Source: Sitta carolinensis (Eukaryota > Chordata > Aves > Passeriformes > Sittidae). Taken from it: a stretch of DNA of 64,000 nucleotides. Position numbers and translations under genes: made by a program. Shown piece after piece: positions 49,886 to 60,911 of the stretch (position 1 is the stretch's first letter; each line of letters begins with the position of its first letter). The notes below the pieces were generated by a model. That model was not told the origin of the DNA, searched no databases, and worked only from the letters and a program-made list of their open reading frames with translations. Location: NCBI GenBank assembly GCA_032173965.1, contig CM063288.1:19069501-19133500 (forward strand). The letters run 5' to 3'.

Positions 49886-51235
49886 GCGGCTTCCGACTGT
49901 CGGTGGGGAACCTGCCTTTACAAAGGTTCTTGAATTCTGATTTGAATTCCCTTGCTTATGTTAGTCTTTCCTTTCTAGATCCAGAATAGATGAGGCTGTA
50001 TTCAGCAAAGTGCGTTTGTCCTTTAATTTCTATGTAATTGAGCACCAGCTTTCAATTCAGCTGTACTGAAATCCATTGAAAAAAAGATACTAGTGTGGTG
50101 TTTGTTCGGATGTCCATGTTTTAAAGAGGAAAGCTGGCAATATACTCAATTCCACCCTCTTTACTCTTTCACAATAGTTACTCCCCGTTAATTGCAGTAC
50201 CTTATGCAATAAACAGTCCCGTGGGTTTCACTAAGACTGTTTAGGGAATTGAATACCAGTGTTAGCAGAAACGGAAAAAATGAAACACTGCTTTTAAGAA
50301 GTGCAGCACTTGGCAAAACTCATAGTTTGTACATGCATCAAATTCTGGTTTTTTACTTATGAATCACTTTAAATTGTTACAGAAAAGTATCGTGTTATTG
50401 ATGCTTTTTATGACACCTGTGAAATTTGGGACCCTGTTAAATGAACTCTAAACATCTTTGAACTCTACTATTGTAGCCTTGAAAAACAATTTTCATATTC
50501 TAAAGTATAGCTTGATTTGGTTAAGTTTTTGTATGGAAAAACATCCCAAACTCACATTTTACAAGTTCCACCAAAAGTTAATCACATGGACAAAGCTTGG
50601 CTCATGCATACTTGAATTAGTGGTCAAACCTGCTCAGTATTTTTATATATTTAACTGTATAAAATGTTTCAGTTCAAACTGCTTTCTTCTGAGTGTCCTA
50701 GTAGGACCTTTGTGGGATTTTTGTAGCTTTCCCTGTCCCTTCATCCCTGACATAGCTGGCCAAGATAATCCTGTGTCTTGCAGCTGTGTACTGTGGACAA
50801 GCTCTGCTTAAAGTCACATGCCCATTCCTCCCATGCATGTGAAAAACAAGCAACAAAGACAGAAAGTGTGTTTTTGTTTTAGGTAATGGGTATAACATCT
50901 GTATTACAATTTTAAGGTAGAAAAAACCCCCACTGGGTCTGTGCTTTACCTGAATTTACCTAGTCTATTCATTAACATGACATGTAATTTTAAGAAGTCA
51001 TTTAAGCAAACCCAGCTGGTTTGTGTAGATTTAAATGAAGATCAGCTCAGCACAAAACTTGTTGGAATTAGTTCTTGTTGAATTTTTTTCTAAATGTGAC
51101 TTTTTTCTTGCTTTTATTCTTTTTAATTAGCATGTTTACGGAACTGCCTTTCTATAGGAGTTAAGTTATATCATGGCTATTAGACTTCTTCACTCAGAAG
51201 GAGAAAAGCAAAACAGAAGATGAAAGATGTATTTT

Positions 51236-51345
51236 ATTAAAAAAACAACAAACAAACAAAACAATAGTAAAAACCCCAAACAAACAAAACTCCCCGCCCA
51301 ACTAAACAAAAGCCCCCATATCATCCAAATAAAGAAAAAATTCCC
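51236..51345. repeat. A/C-rich low-complexity tract (AAAC-type)
   Basis: Runs of AACAAACAAACAAAAC alternate with short C-tracts (AACCCC, CTCCCC, GCCCCC). The complementary strand is G/T-rich and resembles the tract at 58079-58266 in the opposite orientation. No coding or RNA feature is seen. Confidence 0.75.
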
Positions 51346-53474
51346 AAATCATGTCTAATTTCAGAGGAGGCTGACTTAACAAGTGCACAAAAAATTCACC
51401 TGAAACAACTTTTATTTTGATTTTTGTGTTTATTTTATGATTGTTTCTTAATCTTGCTGTTGATGGTGGAGGTTGAGGTTGGAGTCCCCCATGAATGTAT
51501 AAAGCTGCTTTAGTTGTCTCCTATCTCTTTTATTTGTTTTTACTCTGCCTAGAGCATTCCCCTGCCCCTCTACTTGTAAATGTTTCCTTTTATGGCTTGG
51601 TAAAATTAGCTTTAACATTGATTGACATCGTCTTTATTGTGTCTTCAAGGATTGACTCTTGTCTGGCTCTGTGGCTTACTCTTCAGGAAATTGTTTATAT
51701 TGTCTTTAATAATGAAGACTTGAATTTCTGTCTGTTTTTCAGCTTTTTGATATAAAAAAAGGACATAGATGCTAATATTCTGAGCTCTGTTTTTACCTGA
51801 TGAAGTGTTTTAGCATTCCTTATTAAAGTAAACTTCTGAAATCAAATTCTCTTGGCTTCTTCAGCTATCTTTTTGGTTATCAGCTAGCAGCAATAACCAG
51901 CACTGGTTTGGTTAGGTCCGTATTGAATTTAAGAATATAATTCTCACTTCTTTTGTCAGCTTATTAACTAACATAGACGCTTCCAATGTGGCTCGATTGA
52001 ACTGTATTTATGTTTAACGTGCAGAGCTTACATGTTTCTCTTTCATGAGCAGAGCGCTGCATTGTCTTCTTGAGCTTAGTAGTGGAACTGGATTCATCAA
52101 AGCTCTTAACTCTAAAGCAGTGAATTTACACCTGATGCAATACCTTTAATTTGGTTGAAGCTATAGAGCTAGCACAACGGTTGCAATGTACAATCCATTT
52201 AGATTGCCACCAAAATTTTACAAGGTATAAGGTTTTTTCTTCTGTAACATACTAGGAACAAATCGTAAGATCACTGATGTATTGCATGTGTTTTTAAATG
52301 TTTGTCTTCTCATTCTCAGTCAGTCACCAACATTGTTTCAGGCTATAGAATTACTTTTCATATGGAAATAGTGTCACTGTATCAAGATTTTTTCTCCAGG
52401 AAAACAGGATGGTCTGGCATCACCCATCTTTCTTTTCCGAATGCTATTGCTGTTGTCACTGTAACATTGCCTAGGACTTAATTCCCTGTGGTCAGCTGTG
52501 CTGTCTTAAACATGGCAGAAACAGCAATTGTAGCTTATAACAAGTGCTTAAAATGGGGCTTGTGTGTGGGTAAGAATTCTGGGATTTTTTTATAGCTTGT
52601 TGTCATTCAGCTGGATAAATGTGGAACTACTTAAGTACCGAGTGTTGTTTTGGTCCTTGTTGGCAAATGAAGTCTTGGGAAACACAAGCCTTTTAAGTGA
52701 AATCACAAGTTATATAGTTCAAAGATGGCAGAAGTTCATAGTGTTCAGATATGAATGTTATTCCTATATGGGGTTTTTAGCTTTCATGGGTATGCCAGAT
52801 TTAGACTCATAGTTACAAGTAATTTAATTTTTTGTGAGTAGAGTGGTGGTCTTTGAGTATATGTAATATAAAATATGCAATCCAACTCTAAAATGTCTCA
52901 GAGCTTATTGATTGGTGTTACAATTTTTGACAGCCTCGTACTTTAGCAGAAGGGTATGCTTCTGTGTCTGTACTGTGTGAATTTTATACTTTTAGAAAAT
53001 TATACTGACTGGGAAGTTTAAGTGCTTGCTGCCTTTCAGGATTCTGAAATTCCATTGTGCCAAAGGAGTCCTGAGGCAGTAGCTGCTTTGGAAACTGATT
53101 TTTTAAAAGGCTGTATTTGGAGGATATTATATGTGCTTCATCTCTATAAGCTGCCCTGCTCTTTTCTTTTGTTGGTACTTCTGTAGGAGGCATTCATCTC
53201 ATGCTTTTGTTCTAATCCTTTTCTTCACAACATGAAAGAAAATCCTCTGTTTCATGTGTTCCATGGAGCTCCTCTCATCCTTCAAAGTGATGTTCCCTAC
53301 TTTTCAGTGTAATTGCCTATATGAGCTTGCTTTTGAGCTGTAAAACTAAGTATTGTTTTTGTTGTCAGGGTTATAATGTTTGCCCAATTACCACACGCCA
53401 TTGATTGATAACAGTAATGAACTAAATAATTGAAGGATTTCACCTGTTTTCTTTCATTTTTCTGTTTCTCACAG

Positions 53475-53580
53475 GTTCATTGCTAAACCATGTGCCTTAG
53501 GCCTTAAAGTCCAAGCCAATGGACCACAGAAAGCTCCACCTAATGCTATCCTGGAAAAGGTTTTCACAGCTATTACAAAG
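53475..53580 (+). CDS. CERS6: Ceramide synthase 6, coding exon 2 (residues 57-92)
   Basis: The 106-nt exon is flanked by acceptor TTTCTCACAG and donor AAAG|GTAGTG. Its first G completes codon 57 (Arg) and it ends exactly on a codon boundary. It encodes [16 protein letters not shown]..., continuing to ...[13 protein letters not shown]. The RFIAKPCA segment follows the first membrane helix, and the NAILEKVF stretch opens the homeobox-like domain, on the cytosolic side in the accepted topology. The sequence agrees with CerS6, with an ITKHPDEK junction into exon 3. The segment around residues 65-78 is the least conserved part, as in other family members. It joins exon 1 and exon 3 without frameshift or stop. 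Confidence 0.96.
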
Positions 53581-55793
53581 GTAGTGTGTCTAAAATACTT
53601 ACCTTATGAAGTGGGATGTGGCACTGTAATCTATGTCTGAACAAAGTAAAGCTAACAGATAAATGCAGTGCTGCATTTTTACACCTCAAATGAGAAATTC
53701 AAATATTGGGGATGCCATTAATATGCCAGCTTGAGTGGTTGTGTATCCCTTTGTGATGTCTCCTGTAAGCTTTCAATAAAAAAAACATTTTCACAGAAAC
53801 ACTTTGTAGACACCATATAGCTACCAATCTTTTTTGCATCTTATCTGTTTGGCTTCTTATCTATTTTGTATTAATTTTTGCAGAATTGTTGGGTTTTTTA
53901 GAAAAAAACAAGGGCTCATTGTAAGCCAGTAATATTGATACTGAGTTTTCTATGAAACTTCAAAGCTACTCCTTCTAGGGGAAGGCCTGTCTTGCTAGTG
54001 TTCCAGCTACAGGAGAATGACATAGAAAAGTGGGAGAAACTGACTGAATAATGTTTTATTTACAGCTTGCATATCCTTTTTGTACAAGGTTTTCCCCACA
54101 GCTTCCATATCTGTCTCTACATCTCTACCATATGACTTCTCAACTTAACCTTCTTGTTGTTTTCTCCATGCTTTGCAAGCAGCCCAAATTTTTCTGCAGG
54201 AGCTTTCCAATCCCACCTTGGCCAGGCTGTAGATGGGCACCAGTGTGCCCAGCTTCAGAGAGTATTAATATTTAATTAATACTTCAGAGAGTATTAAAGT
54301 CATAAAGGGCAAAACTGGGTTCAGTGTCACAGACAGTGAAATACGCTGTCTTGCTTGTGTGTCGTACACTATCCAGAGATCACTATGGCACTTGCTGTGA
54401 CTTTTGTCCAGTTTTCTGTGAGGGAATTGCATGTTTCTGAAAGCTGCAGGACATACTCTCACACAGACTCAGCTGAAGGAAAAATGGTTAGGTTTTGTTT
54501 GTTGTGGGGTTGTTTGTTTTTAATATTTCCTTGTAGAGTCTGGTAGTCCGACACAGGGCCTGACATACCTGTGAGTGTGAAGAGCTCCAAACAAAAATAT
54601 CTGCTTTCCTGCAAGAATGTGGAGCTGCTCTCAGAGAAACTGTCGAATTTAGCTACTGGCTTTTTTTGAATTCTATACAGCAGTTCTCTCTAGTCAAACT
54701 CCCGAGAGTTGCATCAAACATTTCATTTTCCTAAGGTTACAGAAATTGCTTTTCTTAACCTTCCATTGAAAAACTAGTAGATACCTTGGCTGACTAAAAA
54801 ACTTCATTGAGATGGATGGCAAATCCTTCATCCTTCCCTTGTCTTATCCTTTCATTTCCCTTTCTTTCCTGTGTTTTCTTGACGGCTGGTAGACAAAACT
54901 TCAGCCTAACAGAAGTTTTGCTGGTTTATGTCTTGCAACAATTAAAAATTTAAAGCTCTTTCTTGTAAGAGCTCTTGGACTTCATTCAACTGGTTTGCAG
55001 AATTAAAGCTGAAGTTCCAGAAAACAGATTGCCTATCTTTCTGTTTATTTAAAAAAATATGTGATCAGGAGAAATATATAAGTAATACATATGCTTTACT
55101 GTACATGTAGAATTGCTGTGTGATTGGAGATTCGTCCTGTACTGCTCTTCAAATTAAGGACAAACTGGTTTTCTTTTGCCTTACCTCTGCACTGGTTTGC
55201 AGCCATGCTAATGGTGTGAGACTTTTGCATTTTCAGCTTTGGAGAATATTTGTGTGTATTTAATGTTACAGAAAGCAATTCTCTCTCCCTGTTGTCAAGG
55301 TGATTTTCCTTTTGAAGTTGTCATTTTGTTTAATGACCTAATCTTTTAACATTATCATGCACAAACATGGGATTTATCTTCATTGTGTGTCGGTCACACT
55401 ATCTTCCCTAGTGCAACACCCAATAGGACAAAGATCCTGATGTAGGAGAGTGGAACAGATATTAGTGTGTAAGAGCCACTGCTCCAGAAATGCAAGGTAT
55501 TTTATGGCTGCTAAACTTCACTTCCAAGTTTCTAGCAAATTTCAATCCCATTGGCCCTTTAAACTTTTTTATTATTTATTATTACAGCGTCTGACCTTCT
55601 GGATTAATAATTATTGTTGTAAATGTACTCTGGCAGGAATCTGCCAGTAGAGATTTCTGTGCACATAATTCTGTGTATCCATGTGTCTGACAGACAGCCT
55701 GTGTAAGAAAGCAAGAGTCAGTTACAGTGGTTCTGAATTTAGTGTTAATGCAATTGAGCAAGAAAATAATTTTTATGCTTCTCTTTTTTGCAG
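53581..55793 (+). other. CERS6: CERS6 intron 2 (2,213 nt)
   Basis: The intron begins GTAGTG, a weaker than average donor, and ends with a long T-rich acceptor (CTTCTCTTTTTTGCAG). It is a phase-0 intron. Apart from a 16-bp direct repeat near 54.27 kb I see no repeat or gene inside it. Confidence 0.93.
54253..54297. repeat. 16-bp direct repeat flanking an AT palindrome-like core
   Basis: CTTCAGAGAGTATTAA is present at 54253-54268 and again at 54282-54297, separated by TATTTAATTAATA. It looks like a small local duplication within intron 2. Confidence 0.8.
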
Positions 55794-55924
55794 CATCCAG
55801 ATGAGAAGAGGCTGGAAGGCCTCTCCAAGCAGCTGGACTGGGATGTACGCAGCATTCAGCGTTGGTTTCGACAAAGACGCAACCAGGAAAAACCCAGCAC
55901 CCTTAGGAAGTTCTGTGAGAGCAT
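55794..55924 (+). CDS. CERS6: Ceramide synthase 6, coding exon 3 (residues 93-135 and part of 136)
   Basis: The 131-nt exon starts after TTTTTTGCAG and ends AGCAT|GTAAGG, so Met136 is split across the next junction. It encodes [20 protein letters not shown], followed by [23 protein letters not shown]. This is the C-terminal half of the truncated homeobox-like domain of CerS2-6: the [16 protein letters not shown] helix resembles homeodomain helix 3, and the conserved lysine/arginine-rich end leads into the TLC domain. Reading past the donor reaches TAA at once (ATG TAA), which confirms that the exon must end at this GT. The TLC domain, with the Lag1 motif and its catalytic histidines, is in exons beyond the window. 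Confidence 0.96.
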
Positions 55925-58078
55925 GTAAGGATGTGTGTTCTCTTCTTGAGTCTTGTTGACTTGTGTTCTCATCAAGTTTTCCCTTTTTAATTTTCACAGG
56001 TACTTTTGTAGACAATTAGAAAATTTTACAAATTGGTAGAATATAACTAATGGAAAAATAATCTTCATTCTCCTGAAGGAGTCAGATTGTACTTTTTGGT
56101 TATTTGCAGTGGTCAAAAGCTTTCAGAAATCATGTAGTTGTGATTCTATACTATCAGGGCACCAGCCTGATCCTTTAACACAAGTCATCTGGTTTTAGTG
56201 TGCTGTCCTTACAGCACTACCTTTAGCCGTACAATCTCATGGATCTGAGAAAGATGAAAGGCAGTTGGGTTGTTAAATAAAAAGAAGACAAAAGATAAAT
56301 AGTCCAAAGTTGATTGCCCTTTATTAAACAGAACAGCTTAAGAGTCAGAATGCTTAAGTCCTTTCTTAATGTTTAATAAATCAAGACATGATGAGATTAT
56401 GGATAGACCTAGTCATTTTGCTGCCAGCAGCTGCTGGCCTTAGAGCTACTATTTTTTGACATCAGTGAAGAACAACCGTTTTTTCTGCAAAGGTTATAGT
56501 TGTTAGCTTGTCAGCTGTGTAGTCTTGGGAAAATTATTGCTGTATTAGCCTTAGAGCTAGGATATTTGGGTGGTATATTTTACTTCCTCTGTAACTCAGC
56601 TCAAAGACCTTGCTCTATTGCACATTTGGGTGAACCTACCGGTAGAAAAAATTAAGCATACCATAAAATACTGGCATAGATAGGATAGTAATGGGTGCTG
56701 AATTTGCTCCTTTGTGGCATACATTATCAAAATAGGATGCAAATGACAGCTATGAATGCGGACTGGAAGGTAAGGTCAAGCTGTAGTTAAGTGCTGACAG
56801 AATATGGCGCCAGCTTTGTTTAGAGTTAGCCATTGGCATTTCTGCAATATGTGTACTTAATAGTAATGATAAAACTTGTCCAAAAAGAAGCAAGATGGCA
56901 TAAATAATAGGTAGCTACTTGAGGTTCTGTCTGCTCATAGATAGAACTTCTTGCTCATATTGCAAGAAGTGCAGTGGGAGCTGCCTCTCCCTTTCTACCT
57001 CTATGTAGTGCTGTGGGAGTGTGTTATCCAACCAATTGTGTGTGCCTTGCCCTGGGACTGTTTCCAGTGATGGACTGTGTGCCCCCAGCTGACCTGACAC
57101 ATCTTGGACAAAGTTGTTGGCACATAGTCAGAATACTACTGGGAACCCAGGGCTATCCTTTTATCCCTTCAGTGTGGCCATTAAAGTGTTGTTTTAGCTA
57201 AATCTGACTATCAGAGCATTAAGTGAGGTACTTCAGAAAGTTTTGACCAAAAAAACCATTTGGTGTGAGGTCTGTAGCCTTTTCATAGCTATTGAGGTAT
57301 TGGAGTGGCTTTTCAGAAACAGTGACTGTGTGGCAGGTGCTTTGAAGCTCTGAGCTATGTAAAGTACGTGTTCCCACAACAATCATGGGAAGGGGAGCAC
57401 TCAAGTCTTCAGTAATTCGGGTGCCAGTGGAGAGTTTCGACAGAGTGAAATATGCCCTTATGTAATAAGCAAGAACAGAGCAAGAAAGATGACAGTGATC
57501 TCTGCCTACTCCTTCCTACTGCTGAGCTGCTGTTGTCCCTCCAGAGAAGGCTTCAGTTTTGCTGGCAACAGCACTTACTGACTGGCTGGGGAAGAAAAGT
57601 GAAAGAACCCACAGCAAATGTGAATCTGCTTAAAAAGAGCTCCAACTCTTTTTACAAGGAGAGGATTTAATGTACTGCTAAACAAAGCATTCCTTGGGCC
57701 CAGAGTGACTTTTCCATGATGAAAGGGAAGAGGAGCTGTGCCAGAAGGGCTGTAGGCCATTTTCGACTGCCTTATCTTTCTTGCAAATGAATAGCGTGGG
57801 CACTATCTAAGTTACCCACAGCACTGAAGAGCAGCTTCAATGTGACAAAAGCTGAGAGTGAAATTTAACTATAAACACACTTGCCTGAGATGATTGATGC
57901 CAAAGATCCAGCCCCAAAACACACTATGCCAGTAACTTCATTACTAGATTATTATTATTACAGATTTTTCACTTTCTCTAACCCTTCCCTTCTTTTCAAG
58001 CAATTACAATTCTGGTCATAAACAGAGTGCAGGAAAACTCCAAAACCTACACTGCTTCTTGAGTGGGGAGGGGTGCCT

Positions 58079-58266
58079 GGGGGCTTTCTGGTTTTCTTTT
58101 TGTTTGTTTGTTTTGTTTTGTTTTGGGGGTTTTGTTGTTGTTTTGTGGGGTGTTCTGTTGTTTTGTTTTGTGGGCTTGGTTGGTTGGTTTTGGTTTGGGT
58201 TTTGTGGGGGTTTTTTGTTTGTTTGTTTTGGGCGGTTTTTTGTTGGTTTTGTTAGGGTTTTTTTTC
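58079..58266 (+). repeat. G/T-only low-complexity tract (GTTTT/GTTTG type)
   Basis: Nearly 190 bases consist almost entirely of G and T, with units such as GTTTGTTTG, TTTTGTTTTG and GGTTGGTTGG and several G-runs (GGGGG, TGGGG, GGGGG). The strand asymmetry is extreme. Long low-complexity frames on both strands (Phe/Val/Cys/Gly-rich or Lys/Thr/Pro/Asn-rich) are artefacts of the repeat. Confidence 0.9.
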
Positions 58267-59675
58267 CCAAATTGAATGATTCCTTTGCTGCCAGTCTTTG
58301 TCACATATTTGGGCCATGGGCAGATGATGTTTCTACAAAGAAAAAGGCAGTAATAAAATCTCCCTTTATATCTCAGTTTATAGATATTGTTTGTGTCTCA
58401 GCATTATAGTGAAAATAAATTCTTTCTCAGGAACCTTAAGCAGTATTCACACCATAGAATTTTGTGTGTCAATCTGAAAGAGAAGGTGTAATTTGATTAT
58501 TGGAGCCATAGAGACCCTAATGGTGAGACTTCAGTGATATTACATACCTGCTTAAGCCTTTAGGTGTTAAAGTGATAAGTATTTATGAAATATGAAATAG
58601 ATAATTTTACTAGGTGTTGATTAATGATCCAATCAAAAAGTAATAAATGCAGCATTGAGTATTATTTTACTAGCAAGTCAGTCCTTGCATCCCAAGGATT
58701 TGGTGATTCTGGCATGAAACCTGGAGTAAAAGTCAGTTTGTAGTCATTAGGAAAAGTATCCACCTAGTATAACCTCGGATTGTAAAGCTCAGGAGCTTTG
58801 CCTACTATGTTAGCTGCAGGGGGGAGTCTGTCCATAGCTTTTCTTTCTGTTTTGTGAATTTAGACCATTTGCACTCCTTTCTTCAACTTGAAAGATCTAA
58901 GATGCATAAAGGAGGAAACAAAATGGACTTTTCTACTTCCATGTATTTCTGTTTGGTTTTTATTATTCTTTTCTCTCTCTCTCCCTATGGCACAGCCTAA
59001 CATCAAGAATATTATTTTGCTTATTGCCAGACAGAATACAGAATCCAAGAATGTCTTTGTTAATGTTTGATGTGTCAGAAAGCCAATGCAGTAGTGATTC
59101 CCAAACCACTTCCAGTGTCTTCCCAGTTTCAATGTGTTGTTTCTGCTCATACTACTGGTGTGTAGGCATGTCTGGTTTTCTCAAAGACTTAGTAGTATGG
59201 AAAGAGACAGCATTCTGTCCTCCCCCCTTGTTGTCCAGAGCAAAGGGAAAGAACCTGTGATGCCATATGTTATTAGCCTGGGGTTTTGGATTGTCATCAG
59301 GCGGATGACTTGTCTGTCCTACAGCTAAATGTAAATGTACATTTAAACAACCTGTTTATTAGATACATTTTTATGGTTTCTAAGGAGTGGCTGGAAGAAA
59401 CATATGGCCAAGAGAAATGTTTTGAGTTTATGCAACATTCTGCGTGTGAAAACATGGAAATGTGCAGATTGAAGAGCCAAAGATCTATTATTTCCCCTTT
59501 TTATTCTCTAGAAGAAGCTTTAGATATTAAAGTGTCTGTAAGTAGGGTGTCTTTTAATTTTGATGTAGGGGAGGGGAGAGCCTCTGTTTCGTATCCTAGC
59601 TAGACATCCTTTTTCCTAAGGAATTGAAGTTTCGTTTATGCATGTTGCTTTGGAGGAAGGTTTTGTCTGTCTATG

Positions 59676-59717
59676 ACTGTATATATGTGTGTGTCTGTGT
59701 ACATGTATGTGTATAGA
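59676..59717. repeat. Short TG/TATG imperfect microsatellite
   Basis: TATATATGTGTGTGTCTGTG followed by TACATGTATGTGTATAG forms a short interrupted dinucleotide run. No function is suggested. Confidence 0.75.
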
Positions 59718-60626
59718 TACAAAGAAATACAGATTGGGAGTTTTTTTGCTTGCTATGCACATTTGTGTGGAAAATTTATGGGCTCTTTGCAACTTCTTGG
59801 GCATACTGCTTATTTCAACTAGCAGACTAATTCTCTCCTACAGAGTTGTACTGGAAAAATAACTGCAAGGGAAAGAAATTAAGACAGCTGTTTGGTTGTT
59901 GAAGTTCTATACTGTGCTGATACAAATCTTAACAAAATATGTGAAAGAATTCATCAGTCTGTGCTTTATGTTGAGCAGTAAAGCACTAGAAAATAAATAG
60001 GCTTTTAGCTCTGAATTTTTAATAGCATCAGGCTCTCCTAAACCAGCTTCTAACACACTTCTGATCTGAGCAAAAATATGTGGTAGATGCTACTTTGGGT
60101 TCATTTAATTCTGATTTGTTAACTGCTCCAGTGCTGGATGGAATGAGGGACTAACCAGTGTTTCATGACCAGAAAGCCATCTGGTATTGATGGAGCCTTT
60201 TATTTTATGTAAATATGTTTTTGTATGATGTCATTCAGTGCTGGTTCACTGATGGCCTCCCTGCTCCAAGAGAAAGAGGGTAAGACAGTACTGGTTGCCT
60301 TTAGTTAAATAATACATTTGTAGCGTGACTCCCTGGACACACAAATAAGTCAGTGGCTGGCAAGTTGTCTTAAAGTTGTGAGAACACAGTGCAGCCACTG
60401 TCAGCAATTTTAATTCTTATTTGTTCTCTAATAAATCAATAGTAAGCATCTTCCATGTACCTCCTTTCCAACACACAGCTTGCCCAGCACTCACACTTCC
60501 AAAGGCAAACTCTGGGCAATCAAGCCCAGCTGCTACGGTGTGGTTTGCTGTGGGTTCATGCCTTCAACTTTGCCTCTTGGAACATCTGTACTAGGCATAC
60601 TTGCACAGGCTGGCTCAAGCTGTAGT

Positions 60627-60911
60627 TCAGCAGCACAGGCTACCATTGTAGATCCAATAAGCAGTAAAGGCCACCTCCTTGAGCTCTGCATCCTTGCCCT
60701 CCAATTTGCCCTTCCAGACAGCTGGCTGTACAGCTGAATTGTAGGGTGCCCCACCATACTCTGCATGCATACATAAGGTGCTCGTCACTCGGATTTTCCT
60801 GTTGTGGGGTATAAGCTTGCTGGAGTTCTGTTTCTTGTGGTTGTGGAGAGTGTGTATGCAATCAAGTAACAGAAGGGAAACCTGGGAAGCATGGGCAGTA
60901 CTTGTATCCAT
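60627..60911 (-). other. Unrecognised 94-codon minus-strand frame in a GC-richer patch
   Basis: A minus-strand frame of 94 codons lies in a patch that is GC-richer than its intronic surroundings, with an overlapping 77-codon frame at 60533-60766. The C-terminal part reads VWKGKLEGKDAELKEVAF before a stop. This looks more protein-like than the usual noise, and a decayed retroelement or processed pseudogene is conceivable. I cannot assign a family and see no poly(A), LTR or target duplication. Confidence 0.15.

Larger units (their letters stand above)
19411..53474 (+). other. CERS6: CERS6 intron 1 (34,064 nt)
   Basis: The intron runs from donor GTAACG to a strong pyrimidine-rich acceptor (TTCTGTTTCTCACAG). 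It splits codon 57 after its second base. Its 5' end lies in the CpG island; the rest is AT-rich. It contains the CR1 fragments, hairpins, homopolymer, palindrome and secondary GC island listed separately. No nested gene was recognised. The longest internal open frames are both on the minus strand (27784-28278, 164 residues; 31965-32453, 162 residues) and resemble no family I know. Confidence 0.93.

Noticed and set aside
49614..49940. 108- and 78-codon plus-strand frames in the intronic GC island
   Set aside because: They are products of the minisatellite, have no credible ATG context, and give repetitive RRRRALPS/LPPPxxASL-type peptides.
55681..55959. 92-codon frame overlapping CERS6 exon 3 in another phase
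   Set aside because: It overlaps the well-supported exon out of frame and runs through the splice sites. It is a shadow of the real exon.
58016..58409. Several frames of 60-116 codons on both strands across the G/T-rich tract
   Set aside because: The translations are monotonous (Phe/Val/Gly/Cys or Lys/Thr/Pro/Asn) and arise from the simple repeat.
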